The translations under genes were made by a program, and so were the position numbers. From Viridothelium virens (taxonomy: Eukaryota > Ascomycota > Dothideomycetes > Trypetheliales > Trypetheliaceae): DNA of 64,000 nucleotides. Below, piece by piece: positions 11,418 through 23,058 of the stretch (its first letter is position 1; every line of letters starts with the position of its first letter). The notes under the pieces are model-generated. The model was not told the DNA's origin. It ran no database searches and saw only the letters and a list, made by a program, of their open reading frames with translations. The DNA is taken from assembly GCA_010094025.1 (NCBI GenBank), contig ML991776.1, positions 558,001 to 622,000 of the forward strand. Direction: 5' to 3'.

Positions 11418-13181
11418 ATGGCTCCGCTAGAGTTGCCGGGCTATTATTTCGATCCAGAGCTCCAACGCCATTTCAAAATCATGCCCGATCATCTCGTAAA
11501 CCCCGAGCATCCATATAATGCAACCAACGTCGCGAAGAGGCAAAAAGAACAGGAGAAGCGTGATCGTCATGACCAACTCATCCGTACGATACGATCCGAA
11601 ACAGCTCCCCGGTCCAAGCTTCTTGGTTGCACTATTTCCATTGGCTTGCACCGAGAACATGGACACACTCTTCGCAACCCCCTTCTGGCGGACGCTGCGG
11701 CCCAGACATATGCCACAGGCATACAGAGATCCTACAATAGGGACATCACTTATCGAGACGCGTCGGGTTTTAGCCGACACTCAAAGCCGAAGTTCAGCAC
11801 CAAGACCTCTCTTTTCGTTCACGATCCGCTAACAGACGTCTGGATCATGGGCGGGAGTACGGGTGTTAACTCGGCTAAGACCTCAGTAGTGGCTTCGCCT
11901 TGGGCCCAACAACATTGGCAGGACTGTTCGACATCTGCGGCGGGCATAAAACTGATACACGAGGACCTTATGCGATTCAACGCCGGGCTTTCTTCGCTCG
12001 GTTTGACCCCCTCTCGAGTCCAACTGGCAACCACGTATGGCGCCGCAGAACCCGCCAAGCTTCATATAACGCGGCTCCCAGACCCAAGCGATTTTACCTA
12101 TGGAGATGCTTATTCGCTATGGGGTGGCCTTGACACATTTTACTCTTTACCTGACGATCAGACGATGTGCACGATATGGAGTTCGGCGGCAAATCCTTTC
12201 ACCAGCATGGGTGCCTCGGTTGGAAACGCAGACCAGATAGCCGTAGGTTCTTCGAAGGGCGTATCGCTCATCGATCTGGAATCCGGAAGGTGGACAAGAT
12301 ACCGCGACCCCGAAGAATTAGGTCGACACAAACCGCAAGATGAGATCTGGGCCCTGTCTTGGATGAGTCCATTTGTGCTTGCCGGCGGAGGGAAAACGGG
12401 CAAAGTCCTTCTCTGGGATATGCGGACAGGCAAGACTGACTTCAGTTTCATGCATGATCACCCTGTTTCAGACATAAAATGTCTGCCTGAGAAGGGTCCC
12501 GTTATGGTGGTCACAGGAACAGTCAATTCTCTCAGTCTATATGATCTCCGCTTCGGAAGACAAAGGAAGTCTGAGAAACCCTTAGAGCAGCAACACTCAC
12601 AAGATCCATATGGCGTAACGCCACCAGAATGTCGCCAGCAGTCATCGAATTTCTACCGTGGAAGAAAGCAAGGCCCTCATGGCTCCAGACAGCATCAATC
12701 TCGTCCTAATCCCACCCAACAGTATCGCTCGAAGCGACGACAGCGCTTGCATACCCCAAATTGCCCTCCGAAACTAGATCACTATCTACAACCACTTCTT
12801 ACGTTTGACTATGAGAATGTCGTCCACAAACCTGGAATGGATGTCTGTTCGGATGTCCTTGCGATCAGCGACGGAGATGGTTACATTCGTCTTTATTCTC
12901 TTGTGACGGGAGCACTACTGAGGACCATAATGCCTCAATACCCGAATGAGAGGGCTGAGCGGTCGAGCGATGCGGTAGCCATCAATTGCATTCGCTTTGT
13001 TGATGAACCGGGATACCCCTTATACGGCCCTCCACCTGACGAAACGGACGCTTCCTACAAACACTATAGCAAGATATGGAGAAGGCGAAATCTGAACGCT
13101 GGGCGGACTGCTCTGGCTGCTGGCGTGGCGGGGGAGATAGTGTTATATGCATGGGAGAATGAAAACGATGATGAGGCATGA
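11418..13181 (+). CDS. DCAF4/WDR21-like WD40 protein
   Basis: Single exon, 587 residues. The N terminus MAPLELPGYYFDPELQRHFKI matches the PGYYYDPE...YFRI signature that opens DCAF4 (WDR21) proteins, substrate receptors of CUL4-DDB1 ubiquitin ligases. WD-type repeats are visible, for example DEIWALSWMSPFVLAGGGKT followed by LLWDMRTG, a fit to the DDB1-binding DWD box with its Arg, and LSLYDLRFGR. A basic, Gln/Ser/Arg-rich insert (about residues 395-450) interrupts the propeller before the last blades (DVLAISDGDGYIRLYSLVTG). The ligase role is inferred from the family. Filamentous fungal members are often annotated only as WD40 proteins. Confidence 0.8.
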   Translation: MAPLELPGYYFDPELQRHFKIMPDHLVNPEHPYNATNVAKRQKEQEKRDRHDQLIRTIRSETAPRSKLLGCTISIGLHREHGHTLRNPLLADAAAQTYATGIQRSYNRDITYRDASGFSRHSKPKFSTKTSLFVHDPLTDVWIMGGSTGVNSAKTSVVASPWAQQHWQDCSTSAAGIKLIHEDLMRFNAGLSSLGLTPSRVQLATTYGAAEPAKLHITRLPDPSDFTYGDAYSLWGGLDTFYSLPDDQTMCTIWSSAANPFTSMGASVGNADQIAVGSSKGVSLIDLESGRWTRYRDPEELGRHKPQDEIWALSWMSPFVLAGGGKTGKVLLWDMRTGKTDFSFMHDHPVSDIKCLPEKGPVMVVTGTVNSLSLYDLRFGRQRKSEKPLEQQHSQDPYGVTPPECRQQSSNFYRGRKQGPHGSRQHQSRPNPTQQYRSKRRQRLHTPNCPPKLDHYLQPLLTFDYENVVHKPGMDVCSDVLAISDGDGYIRLYSLVTGALLRTIMPQYPNERAERSSDAVAINCIRFVDEPGYPLYGPPPDETDASYKHYSKIWRRRNLNAGRTALAAGVAGEIVLYAWENENDDEA

Positions 13182-13599
13182 TCTCATGATAGAGTCACGC
13201 CACTACAAGGAGTTACTACGAATTTGCTTCGAATGATACCCCATAGATTTAACCGACCCTTGGAAAGAGGTCGACAAAATGTATAGTTACTGTAGGTATA
13301 TCTTTCGGTCTGCAAGCTTCTGAAATCGGGAGTCAAGCTCTATCAATCCGCAAGCGATGCAGATTATCTTAATCACATGAATGCTTGAAATGCTGCGTTG
13401 ATGCTACCCAAGCTGAGTTCAGTACAACATCAGCCTAACGCTGGCAATTTCCGAACCTAAGATCCGAACGAAAGTGCAGGTCTATCCCGTCCTCTTCCAT
13501 GCGACACAAATTCTGCGCCAAAACTCCCAGTTGCGCCTCATCCTCCAGCGAACCGTCTCCTACTCAGATTCCACACTCTTGTCTATCCTCACCAGATCC
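13182..13599. other. Convergent intergenic region
   Basis: 3' flanks of the DCAF4-like and PNS1-like genes. Nothing recognised. The frame starting at 13499 on the + strand is antisense to the PNS1 coding region. Confidence 0.5.
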
Positions 13600-15765
13600 T
13601 CATAGTCTCATCCTTCCGCCTGGCCCGTCTTCCCCGTCACCAAACAACTCCCCCGCCTCCCTACAATACCTCGCCTCTCCTCCACCACCGATCTGCGTCT
13701 CACTCCCCCAACACACCACCGCCGCATCCAACACACCTCCCAGCACCCCTTCCGTCGCACCTAGCACGCCCCACCCAATCGCCGCCGCAATCAGTCCCAC
13801 CACATACGCATACAAGCTACCCTTAATCGTCGTCCCACCCGTCGGCGACTGCAGCGCCAAGAAGCGCGCCGTGCTGACCCAGCCGCCGAAGCCGAGCGCC
13901 AGCGCCGTGATAAAGCGCGTCGCATGGAGGAGCAACTTCGCGAGACGGTACGGGAGGAGGGCGCTACCCGGGCCGCCAGCTCCAGGGCGGAGAGCGTGCG
14001 GGGAGAGGGTGGTGGTGGGCGAGGTCTTGGAGACGAAGGAGAGCTGGCTGAGGGAGCGGGAGGCGTGGGCGAGGGACTGCGAGTGGATGGCGGCGTGGGT
14101 GAGGGTCAGCGGGTTGGTGAGGGTGGCGAGCGAGGAGGGGATGAAGTTGTAGGCGCAGAGGGTGAGCATGCCGGCGAGGCGGCGGGGGAGGAGCAGCAGC
14201 GGGAGGCGGATGGCGAGGGAAAGGAGGGTCGAGAGGCAGATGGTGCCGAAGAGGGGACCGGTGGCGTGGGCGAAGGAGGCGGTGACGACGGCGCGGGAGG
14301 AGGGAGCGGGTACGGTGAGCCGGTGGAAGTACCATTGGGAGACGGTGGCGGCGGTGGTGGCGCGTTGGATGCCGGAGGCGATGGCGAGGGTCCAGAGGTA
14401 GATGAGGCAGAAGAAGGCGCCGAGCCACCAGGTGCTGAGGTCGAGAACGAAGAGGTTCTTGCTGCCGGTGGAGGCAAGATGGCCGCCGAGGAAGACTCGC
14501 GTGAACATGGCCATCCAGACCCATGTCCAGATGACAACGAAAGCCAGAGTGCCGAAGCCAAAGAGAACGAGCACTGGGCTGGCAGCAAGGATACGGCAGG
14601 CGAATTCTAAGGTTTCTATAGCGCGACTGAGGGAGTGCCTGGATCGATAGACTGTAAACGTCCAGAAGACGGCAAAGATGGTGGGGAGAAAGGATAACCA
14701 GCGCATAACTCTGTCCTGAAGGCTTGCTCCGTTCCATGTTCCTTTGAAGCTTGAGGCCAAAGGATATATGCTAAATGACACCAGCACTACCGGGACAGCC
14801 ACCAGGATAAGCAGGACAAGAGGCCGGACAAATGATCGTAGAATTGACAGCCATAGTAGAGCCACAATGACTGCTACCAAAGTATCTACAGCTAGTAGAT
14901 GGAAGGAGGCATGCAATGTCGTATATATCGTGTCACCCAATGGTCGACGTTTTGTTGGCGCCGAGGTGTGCAGGTAAACGAGGATGAAGCTTGCACACAT
15001 AGAAGCCAGCGATATCCAGTATAACGTCGCCCAGAACTGATCATGACGAGGAGGTTCTGGGTTGCCCGCTGTCACCGTTGCTGGTACACTCTCTCGGTCT
15101 GGACTTGGTGGTCTCGGATTTGCTATCGCTGCCTCTTCATCGGTCTCGACTGGCATCAAATTTTGCAGATAGCGTGAAGTCTTCGTTCCAGGCGGACTCC
15201 TAAACTGTTGGAAAGGAGGAGGTCGGTCATCATAATCTGGGTCAATATCAGGGGATGCTTCTTTTCTTTCCACGTTGTCTATGCTTTCTCGCATGGTCGA
15301 TGCAAGGTCCACATCGATCAATTTGCCCTTGCCTTGACTGCTGGGACCACTTGCTTCTGACTCATTTGATGTGGACTCTCTCTCTGGTATTGTCTCTGCT
15401 CTGCGAGGCCTATCAAAACGTGTTGAAGCGCTGCCTCTCCAGGAGCTACGTATCCCTCTCCCTCGGCCAAAATCCTGTGTTGCAACACCACCTGCGTCGC
15501 CGCCGCCGTCATCCTCCTCCTCGGACGCACGGCTCCCAGCATCATCTCCAGATGTTGATTCAGTGAGATTGCTCGCCCCAATCTGCCGTCTCGACCGCTG
15601 CATGGCATAAAAGTCAGCTACCTCCCTCTCATGTTCCTCAACATCATCCTCTTCCCTAAACTCGTCTGTTGCGCTATAAAACAGTGGCGCCTGTTGTGCC
15701 GAGCCCCTTGTTGCGAAGGGAAATCTCGATAATTGAGAGGCCGATGGTTTGTACGGGTTACCCAT
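13600..15765 (-). CDS. pns1: PNS1/choline-transporter-like (CTL/SLC44) membrane protein
   Basis: Single exon, 721 residues. The cytosolic N-terminal third is acidic and Ser-rich and includes APLFYSATDEFREEDD and EHEREVADFYAMQRSRR, typical of fungal CTL proteins. From about residue 240 there are some ten hydrophobic segments (FWATLYWISLASMCASFILV, LVLLILVAVPVVLVSFSIY and others). The C terminus shows the family's late GVLGGVLDAAVVCWGSE segment, which corresponds to the conserved Asp/Cys region of CTL proteins. Family members sit in plasma or internal membranes and have been linked to choline-related transport; the substrate is unproven. Base composition in 13950-14450 is very GC-rich at third positions, which creates long open antisense frames. 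Confidence 0.85.
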   Translation of the reverse strand: MGNPYKPSASQLSRFPFATRGSAQQAPLFYSATDEFREEDDVEEHEREVADFYAMQRSRRQIGASNLTESTSGDDAGSRASEEEDDGGGDAGGVATQDFGRGRGIRSSWRGSASTRFDRPRRAETIPERESTSNESEASGPSSQGKGKLIDVDLASTMRESIDNVERKEASPDIDPDYDDRPPPFQQFRSPPGTKTSRYLQNLMPVETDEEAAIANPRPPSPDRESVPATVTAGNPEPPRHDQFWATLYWISLASMCASFILVYLHTSAPTKRRPLGDTIYTTLHASFHLLAVDTLVAVIVALLWLSILRSFVRPLVLLILVAVPVVLVSFSIYPLASSFKGTWNGASLQDRVMRWLSFLPTIFAVFWTFTVYRSRHSLSRAIETLEFACRILAASPVLVLFGFGTLAFVVIWTWVWMAMFTRVFLGGHLASTGSKNLFVLDLSTWWLGAFFCLIYLWTLAIASGIQRATTAATVSQWYFHRLTVPAPSSRAVVTASFAHATGPLFGTICLSTLLSLAIRLPLLLLPRRLAGMLTLCAYNFIPSSLATLTNPLTLTHAAIHSQSLAHASRSLSQLSFVSKTSPTTTLSPHALRPGAGGPGSALLPYRLAKLLLHATRFITALALGFGGWVSTARFLALQSPTGGTTIKGSLYAYVVGLIAAAIGWGVLGATEGVLGGVLDAAVVCWGSETQIGGGGEARYCREAGELFGDGEDGPGGRMRL

Positions 15766-16493
15766 GGTTGGTTTGGGTAAGAAAGATCTGGAAGGCTGGA
15801 AGCGAGCTGAGCTGTGTAGACCGCGTCTTCTGTCCGGATGTTGTCGTCCATGTGTGCTTTGATCCGGCTGACCGAGAGATAACCGTGACTGCGACTGCGC
15901 GAGGAAACGTGAGGCATCTGTTGGAGGGAGCAGGTACAGTAATTAGTCACGCGGACATTGCAGATAGCTTCCGAGATAGACGCGAGCGAGAGTCAAGGAT
16001 AAAGATACAGGCAGGTACTTACACTCAGAGAACATGGTGGCCACTGAAGGGCCGCAAGCTTTGGTTCGATCAGGCTGTGGAGAGGCGTTTTTCTGACCTT
16101 TCCGCGGAAGTTGTTGCTTGGCAATATACCTGGTAGCAACGAAGTGTCGAGCTGCGAGAGTGAGTCGGGTGCGGAGCGAGTGTGACAAAGACGGCAACTG
16201 GGCACACGTCACCGGTTCATACGCCTAGCTCAGACTCACTGCCTTATGGCTGAGGGATACGGGATACCAGCCAGAGGGGAGATGGACGTTCAGTGTACTC
16301 GGTAGGGCCCAGGAAAGTGGCGGTGGATGGGTTCGAAGCCTGGGTTCGGGCCGCTGCATGACAAGATGCGGTCATCGCCAACCATGCCAAACCCCAGGGA
16401 CAACTTCTTGTTTGATGTACCACGCACGCCACGCCCACCTTGAACATCTACCTCAAACCCTCATTTCGTTCGTTTTGCGCTGTCAGTGCGATC
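15766..16493. other. Divergent promoter region, PNS1-like / Rab
   Basis: About 730 bases. Short frames on both strands (up to 155 codons at 15669-16136 on +, overlapping the PNS1 start) have no recognisable domain and no intron logic. I see only promoter or untranslated sequence. Confidence 0.4.
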
Positions 16494-17402
16494 ATGTCCC
16501 AGCCATGGGATTACATAGCTAAGATCGTCTCATTGGGCGATTCAGGTTCGGGAAAAAGCAGTGTACGATACGGATAACCTTCCACTTCACATGCCATCCT
16601 TATGACCAAACTTACAATGCTCTAGCTTACGATTCGTCTTTGCGAAGGCCGCTTCACTCCTCACCACGATGTAACAATCGGCGTCGAATTCGGCTCCCGT
16701 ATCGTTTCTGTCGGTCCTCCTGCCTCAAAGTCCCTTCACATCAACGACCCATCTTCCACCTCCCGCTCTAAGGCCTCCAAACCTCACAACGCCTCTCCAA
16801 ACGGCGACTCACAACAACAATCAGAGCTGCCCCAAAAACACATGAAACTTTCCCTCTGGGATACCGCCGGGCAAGAAACTTACAAGTCCATCACACGTAG
16901 TTATTTCCGCGGCGCGTCAGGCGCCCTCCTCGTCTTCGACATCACCCGCCACTCCACCTTCTCCAGCGTCACCTCCTGGCTACACGACCTGCGCCAGATC
17001 GCCGAGGAAGGCATCGTGGTCGTACTGGTAGGAAACAAGCTCGATCTCGCCACGTCGTCCACCGTCACTTCTCATACAAGCACCAACGGCGCATCATCGC
17101 TTGAGAGGCCGAACCAGCGGCAGGTTACGCGCGAGGAAGCCGAAGAGTGGTGTCGCGCCAACGGGGTGTTGCAATATGTTGAAACGAGCGCGAAGAGTGG
17201 GGAGGGAGTCGAGAGGGCGTTTCTAGAGGTAGCGGAGAGGATCTACCAAAATATCGAGGCGGGAAAGTATGACTTGAATGATCGAAGGAGCGGAGTCAAG
17301 GGACCGAACGCGGGGAGTGGGAGTGCGAACAACGCGTCGCGGACTATCAATCTGGGCTTGAAAGATGGGACGGAAAAAGGGAGTAGAGGTGGGTGTTGTT
17401 GA
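16494..17402 (+). CDS. Rab GTPase of the Rab2/Rab4/Rab14 group with a long interswitch insertion
   Basis: Small GTPase of membrane traffic. Exons 16494-16562 and 16626-17402 give 281 residues, against about 210 for ordinary Rabs. All guanine-nucleotide motifs are present: P-loop GDSGSGKS (15-22), switch I TIGVEFGS with Thr40, WDTAGQE (101-107), NKLD (150-153) and SAK (201-203). The Rab family sequence ITRSYFRGASGALLVFDITR is clear. The protein ends RGGCC, for double geranylgeranylation. IGVEFG, the AERIYQNIEAG helix and the CC end place it near Rab2/4/14. Two low-complexity inserts are notable: about 38 Ser/Lys/Asn-rich residues between the two interswitch strands (about 53-93), and about 24 residues after NKLD. 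Exact orthology, for example to fission yeast Ypt4, is uncertain. Confidence 0.88.
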
Positions 17403-18115
17403 GGTGGAAGCATGGATGGTGGAAGATGCGCACCGCGACTGCAATAACCATGGCGTGGGTAAAGCATGTCGTGGACTGAAATAATGTCCGTAAATATCCG
17501 GGTGCGAGGCATTCGACAAGATACCCGAGACGAAAACTGACGCAGGATCCAATGCCTTCTGATAGATGGCATCAAGCTTGACCTCCTAAACTCAATTCTG
17601 CTGGGAGGTAGCAGCTGCTGGGCTAGAATCAGTCGGAACAGCACTACGCCAAGAGGCCTTGTGTAGATGCAAATGCGAAAGCTGTTGAAGATACGCAAAA
17701 GAGTATAGTGGGAGACGGTTCCGAAGCGACGACATTGTATTGTGTTGTGGACGTATTGTATCCACTTGTAAGGATGAACGGCTGTACAGCGTATTTGGCT
17801 GCAGAGGCCATGCACCTGTAATAGTAGCAGATACAACTTACCCTTTCTTTCCCTTCCATGTTATCCAATGCTCAGTACCATGATGTCAACTTGATGTCGC
17901 TTGAGGGGCCGCATGCAAGCAATGCAGGGGAAATGGCTCTATTTGTATACAATTGATTGCGTGGTAAATACAAGGATTCCTGACCCACGTATCTCCGTCC
18001 ACTCTCGAAGCGTGATGATTTCTCCGGGCAGTGTGGGCTTAAAAGTTACAGCAGCTCTCTTGTCGTCGATATGGCGTGCGATTGTTCAGAGGGTTCTTCC
18101 TTAGAATACCGAATA
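17403..18115. other. Convergent intergenic region, Rab / COX5
   Basis: 3' flanks of two convergent genes. A 197-codon frame at 17243-17836 on the minus strand is a low-quality shadow overlapping the Rab 3' end. Nothing else recognised. Confidence 0.5.
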
Positions 18116-18884
18116 CTACTTGCTCTGCACCATGCCCTTCCCCTTGTAGCCTTCTGAAGAGACACCCGTGATTGGCTCGGTATTTTGCGACTATAGAAAA
18201 CTTGTTAGCACCTTACCGCTCTTGGTGCATAGTATTCTCCTTAAAGGAATTTGGCTTTTTACCTTTAGATATTCGTTGGTCTGTTCCTGGTACTCCTTGG
18301 TCATTGTTTTAGGTGGGGGTCGTGCGAAATGACGGGTGAGCGCAAAGACTCCAGTAGCTACAGCAAGCAAGACGAGTGTGTAAGAGAAGACCTTCCAGTT
18401 CTCGCCAGGTGGTGTGCCTGCACGGGGACCATGGGGACCAAAGGCGATCCAGTATGCTATTTGAAATGTGATGGTCAGCTCGGAACCTGAACCTCAAATA
18501 TCGAATGAGATTTCTGAAAAAAAATTTGTCTATCTTCAGACTTCCTTCCCGCAAGCTGCTCAGAATTCCATGGCAAATTAGGGAGGGAAAATTGGCCATA
18601 CCAGCTTTCTTCTCCTGTAAAGTCATCTCATGCCAGTCCACCTTCATCCTATCTCGTAGTTGCATCCATAGATCGGCTTGCTCTTGAGGCGGCATCTCTT
18701 CCCATCTCTTCTCAATGTTTGCTAGCGTTGGGTTGGAGATGGCGTGGGCTTGTCGAGAGGGTTGCTGAGGGAAACATGCTAGAGGCCGGGAAACTTGAGC
18801 TATCCGAGAAGCTCTACAGAGGGAAGATGACGAGAAGGCTGTGGACACCGTGTTGGACGCTCGGAGAGTGCTCGAGCGAAGCAT
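18116..18884 (-). CDS. cox5: Cytochrome c oxidase subunit V (COX5, subunit IV of animals)
   Basis: Nuclear-encoded structural subunit of respiratory complex IV. Three exons: 18884-18602, 18456-18263 and 18190-18116, giving 183 residues with all phases closing. The N terminus MLRSSTLRASNTVSTAFSSS is a mitochondrial presequence. The family's matrix region is clear (NPTLANIEKRWEEMPPQEQA, then DWHEMTLQEKKA), followed by the diagnostic AYWIAFGPHGPRAG across the first splice junction. A single membrane helix follows (VFSYTLVLLAVATGVFALTR) and then a short tail. A longer in-frame ATG at 19079 exists, but the one at 18884 gives a normal presequence and length. The 145-bp first intron has a CTGAC branch-like site. 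Confidence 0.95.
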
Positions 18885-20555
18885 CCTGTTGACTGTGTTG
18901 TGTATTATCACTTCCGATGGATTTTTGTCTAGCACTGACGACTGCTGCCGCGCAATGGGGTCAGCAATGCTAGTTTTGATGATGGTACGTAGGAAGGCTG
19001 TCGTTTTCTCCTGGACGCAGCGCGCATAGCGAGCCGGGATCGACCACTTTCCACGACTTATCCGGCGAATCGTTGGCAATACTTAGTTCTCATCAAAATC
19101 CACGCTCAACCGTCCCTCACAATTTCCAGCTTTCCACTGAGGCTCACCGGGCCTCTCCAAACATATGAATTGTGCGAGCACAGATCTTCCACTACTTCAA
19201 ACTTGAAAAGACCTACTCACGATCAGGAACTCATGTTAGGCTAAAATCTTACAAATACCAGGGGCGTGCATGACCGTCAGCTTAAGGCAAACGCTAACCA
19301 GTCCTTCTGAATTGATTACCTTCTTTCCAGAGCGATTTTCCATGCGGGAAATAACACGACCCTTGGACATGAAATGCCACGCATTCTTCTACCATCACGG
19401 AAGGCTTGGGGTGAGATTGAAATCATTCCCTGTAAATTCAGCAAGATCGTCTTCTAGCAGGATTCGGAGCAATCAAATTTCAGAGCAAAGGACGATAAAT
19501 AATTTGATTAACAACTTGCTCGAAAGAGAGCGCATTAGCGCAGCTGAGTTGACGAGTATCAGTCTCACATGACCGTATTAGACACGACAGACAGAGTTCT
19601 ATTCTCAAAGTTCCATTTTGCTATTATTTTGTAAGAGCTTGCTAGAGCTTGCTAGAATCGCTGACGCTGCTTTTAGCACAACCCTCAAAGTTGTCTGAAG
19701 GCACGCATGCAGAAGGCATGAGAATAGAGTAAATGTAGTTCAGCGAACAGCAAGATGGGAGGCCCGAGGATATTTTTTCCGGGGCCCGTATCCATTACCA
19801 AAGAGTCTGAAAAAGAAAAACCGTTCTATCGTGGTGCGTACTTGCAGTACCCCATTAAGGTCGTGAGAGTATCAGGAAATTGACTTGTCCTACGTCCCTT
19901 CATTGATACAACGAACTTGAGTACTCAGATCCTCAGTTACCTCGTCCATATGCCGTTCTCGCGCCTTCAACTTGAGAACCCGAAGATTTCTCGTGCAGAA
20001 ACTCCGAAGCCGGGCATGGCCGTGTTGCGAAGCCGGTTATTCGGATGAAAAGGGCTTTGATCGAAATCATCTGATCACGCAGGACGGCCAGGCAGTGCCC
20101 TATAACTTAGAGTGAGTCATGTTCGCGTAGCCAAGCGTAGAGGTGTGAGGTGAGCTGATGAGAAATATGTAATAACGGACTCACCGCACTCACAAGCATA
20201 ATGTACGATAGCGGGAGCGGAAGTGCTCTCGGCGCCCGCAACAGTGATGCATTGGGAATGGTGTCCGTGAAGGAGTTGACGTAAGTTGCCTTAAGGCCTA
20301 GAAATACTTCGGAAGGCCCCGCCAAACATCCCACCGTAAGAGCAAGACACCAGCTCATCATTTCTGTTCCCCCAACAATCCTTTCCCATAGCCGCCCTCG
20401 CTAACCTTCCGGATTTACACTTGCCACTTGTTCAAAGGTCCATCAACCATTTCTCTGTCTCTTCGAGGGTCAGTCAATCTCCAGTTCTCACCCCACTTTC
20501 AAAATCTCGAGTTCACTTGTGCCTTAATATCTCACTGACGCTCATACCAGTCACA
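18885..20555. other. 1.7-kb intergenic, COX5 promoter to GAPDH promoter
   Basis: No supported gene. A short tandem duplication of AGAGCTTGCT occurs near 19629-19650. An 84-codon ATG frame at 20361-20107 on the minus strand has a hydrophobic N terminus but no recognisable family and overlaps the expected GAPDH promoter. Pyrimidine-rich sequence precedes the GAPDH ATG, as in many strong fungal promoters. Confidence 0.5.
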
Positions 20556-21822
<1,267 letters not shown>

Positions 21823-23058
21823 ATATCAACTCATAACGATCACGACTATGGGCGGCCGATGGAAAATAGAGTAGTAAAACTTTGAGGAAGGCAGGATACG
21901 GCAATAGCAAGGGACTTTTTCTCTCTGTCGATGCTTAGCTACCTTATCACCTATTTACAGGGCTTCGATAGAAAATCCGAGTCTTATTATACTAAGGAAG
22001 GTAGAACCCTTCTGGTTTCTTTTTCCTTGGCTTCATTTAATGATAAATATACTTGACTGTGGAAATATTCTGGACATGAGAAAAGTTACTGATGAAAGGC
22101 AATCTCACCACCTCGTTCCCGTACAACTCATTATATCTTCTGTATCACGAATTCCATGATATACACAAGCTCCGATTTGTGTTACGGTAATAAATTTTAA
22201 AATGCGCAAACGCTCTATAACCAGTTCGTCTATTCAGACATATCAGGATACTAAGCGTTCATTCACTTAATTGGAATAAGACAATACCAAATTAAAAGCC
22301 CTCCAGGTAAGGTTAAGATACCTAGTACTTCACTTTTGCTACAGCATACCTTACCTAAAAGGGCTTAGTTTCGCTGATATAACGCGTACCCGGGTGAAGA
22401 GACCGATCGAAGCCATCCAGGTACTCAGTTCTTTCCAGCACCACAAATATACGTCGGCCATCACTGAGCAATCTCTACGACCTCATTGGGCAACTTGAAC
22501 CTTTTGATCAGCACTTTTGAGACACAGATACGTACTCAAGATACACCTTAGCTTCTACTCAAGCCGCATTCAACAATTAAATCCAACAACGGAGAAACAA
22601 GTACAGGGTCCGTCTCTAGCATCTAATTACCTGGTGTCTCCAGTTCGATATATTTTCGCATACGCCTGTTCATCCAAGTCCTGTCTCATTAAACCACTCT
22701 TGCAAGGACGTGTTTACCAGTTCCGCGTCACCACCAACAGCATGATTGTTGTACCACTGCTCTGTGCTCGACTCCGACTCCTACTGCAAAGGTAGGAGAG
22801 GTAGCTCGATTCCCACTCGACATGTCTGTCGCATGTGATCATGTCCAAGAAACGTACTCTCATGTGATAGATCTGAAAGAGTGAAAGGCCCCAATGGTTT
22901 TCTGTCAGTAGTGTCAATGTCCCTTCGCGTCATGATTTTGTTTGAATTTCTTTGGTTTCACGCGCAGTTATCTTCAGGTTACAGTAAATGCGCTAACTTT
23001 TACTAGCCATTATCAAGCCAGTGAATTCGTACCGGTAGCCAGCCTCTGAGGATGTCCC
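21823..23058. other. AT-rich intergenic, GAPDH 3' side to HDA1 promoter
   Basis: No gene recognised. AT-rich from about 21950 to 22370. It contains an imperfect inverted repeat at 22296-22366 listed separately. The frame at 22517-22795 has no recognisable content. Confidence 0.5.
22296..22366. repeat. Imperfect inverted repeat (AGCCCT..AGGTAAGGT arms)
   Basis: Left arm AAGCCCTCCAGGTAAGGT (22296-22313) pairs with the right arm ACCTTACCTAAAAGGGCTT (22348-22366), leaving about 34 bases of loop. AGGTAAGG-type words recur in other intergenic stretches of the window, for example near 29997. No target-site duplication or transposase is visible. It could be a small hairpin element or a regulatory hairpin. 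Confidence 0.45.

Noticed and set aside
13924-14610. 228-codon + strand open frame rich in Glu and Gly
   Set aside because: It lies wholly antisense to the PNS1-like membrane helices. Its composition is just the complement of GC-rich codons.
17243-17836. 197-codon minus frame overlapping the Rab 3' end
   Set aside because: No domain and irregular composition. It overlaps the clearly conserved Rab C terminus.
20107-20361. 84-codon minus ATG frame with hydrophobic start
   Set aside because: Sits in the expected GAPDH promoter, no recognisable family, and its length is compatible with chance.
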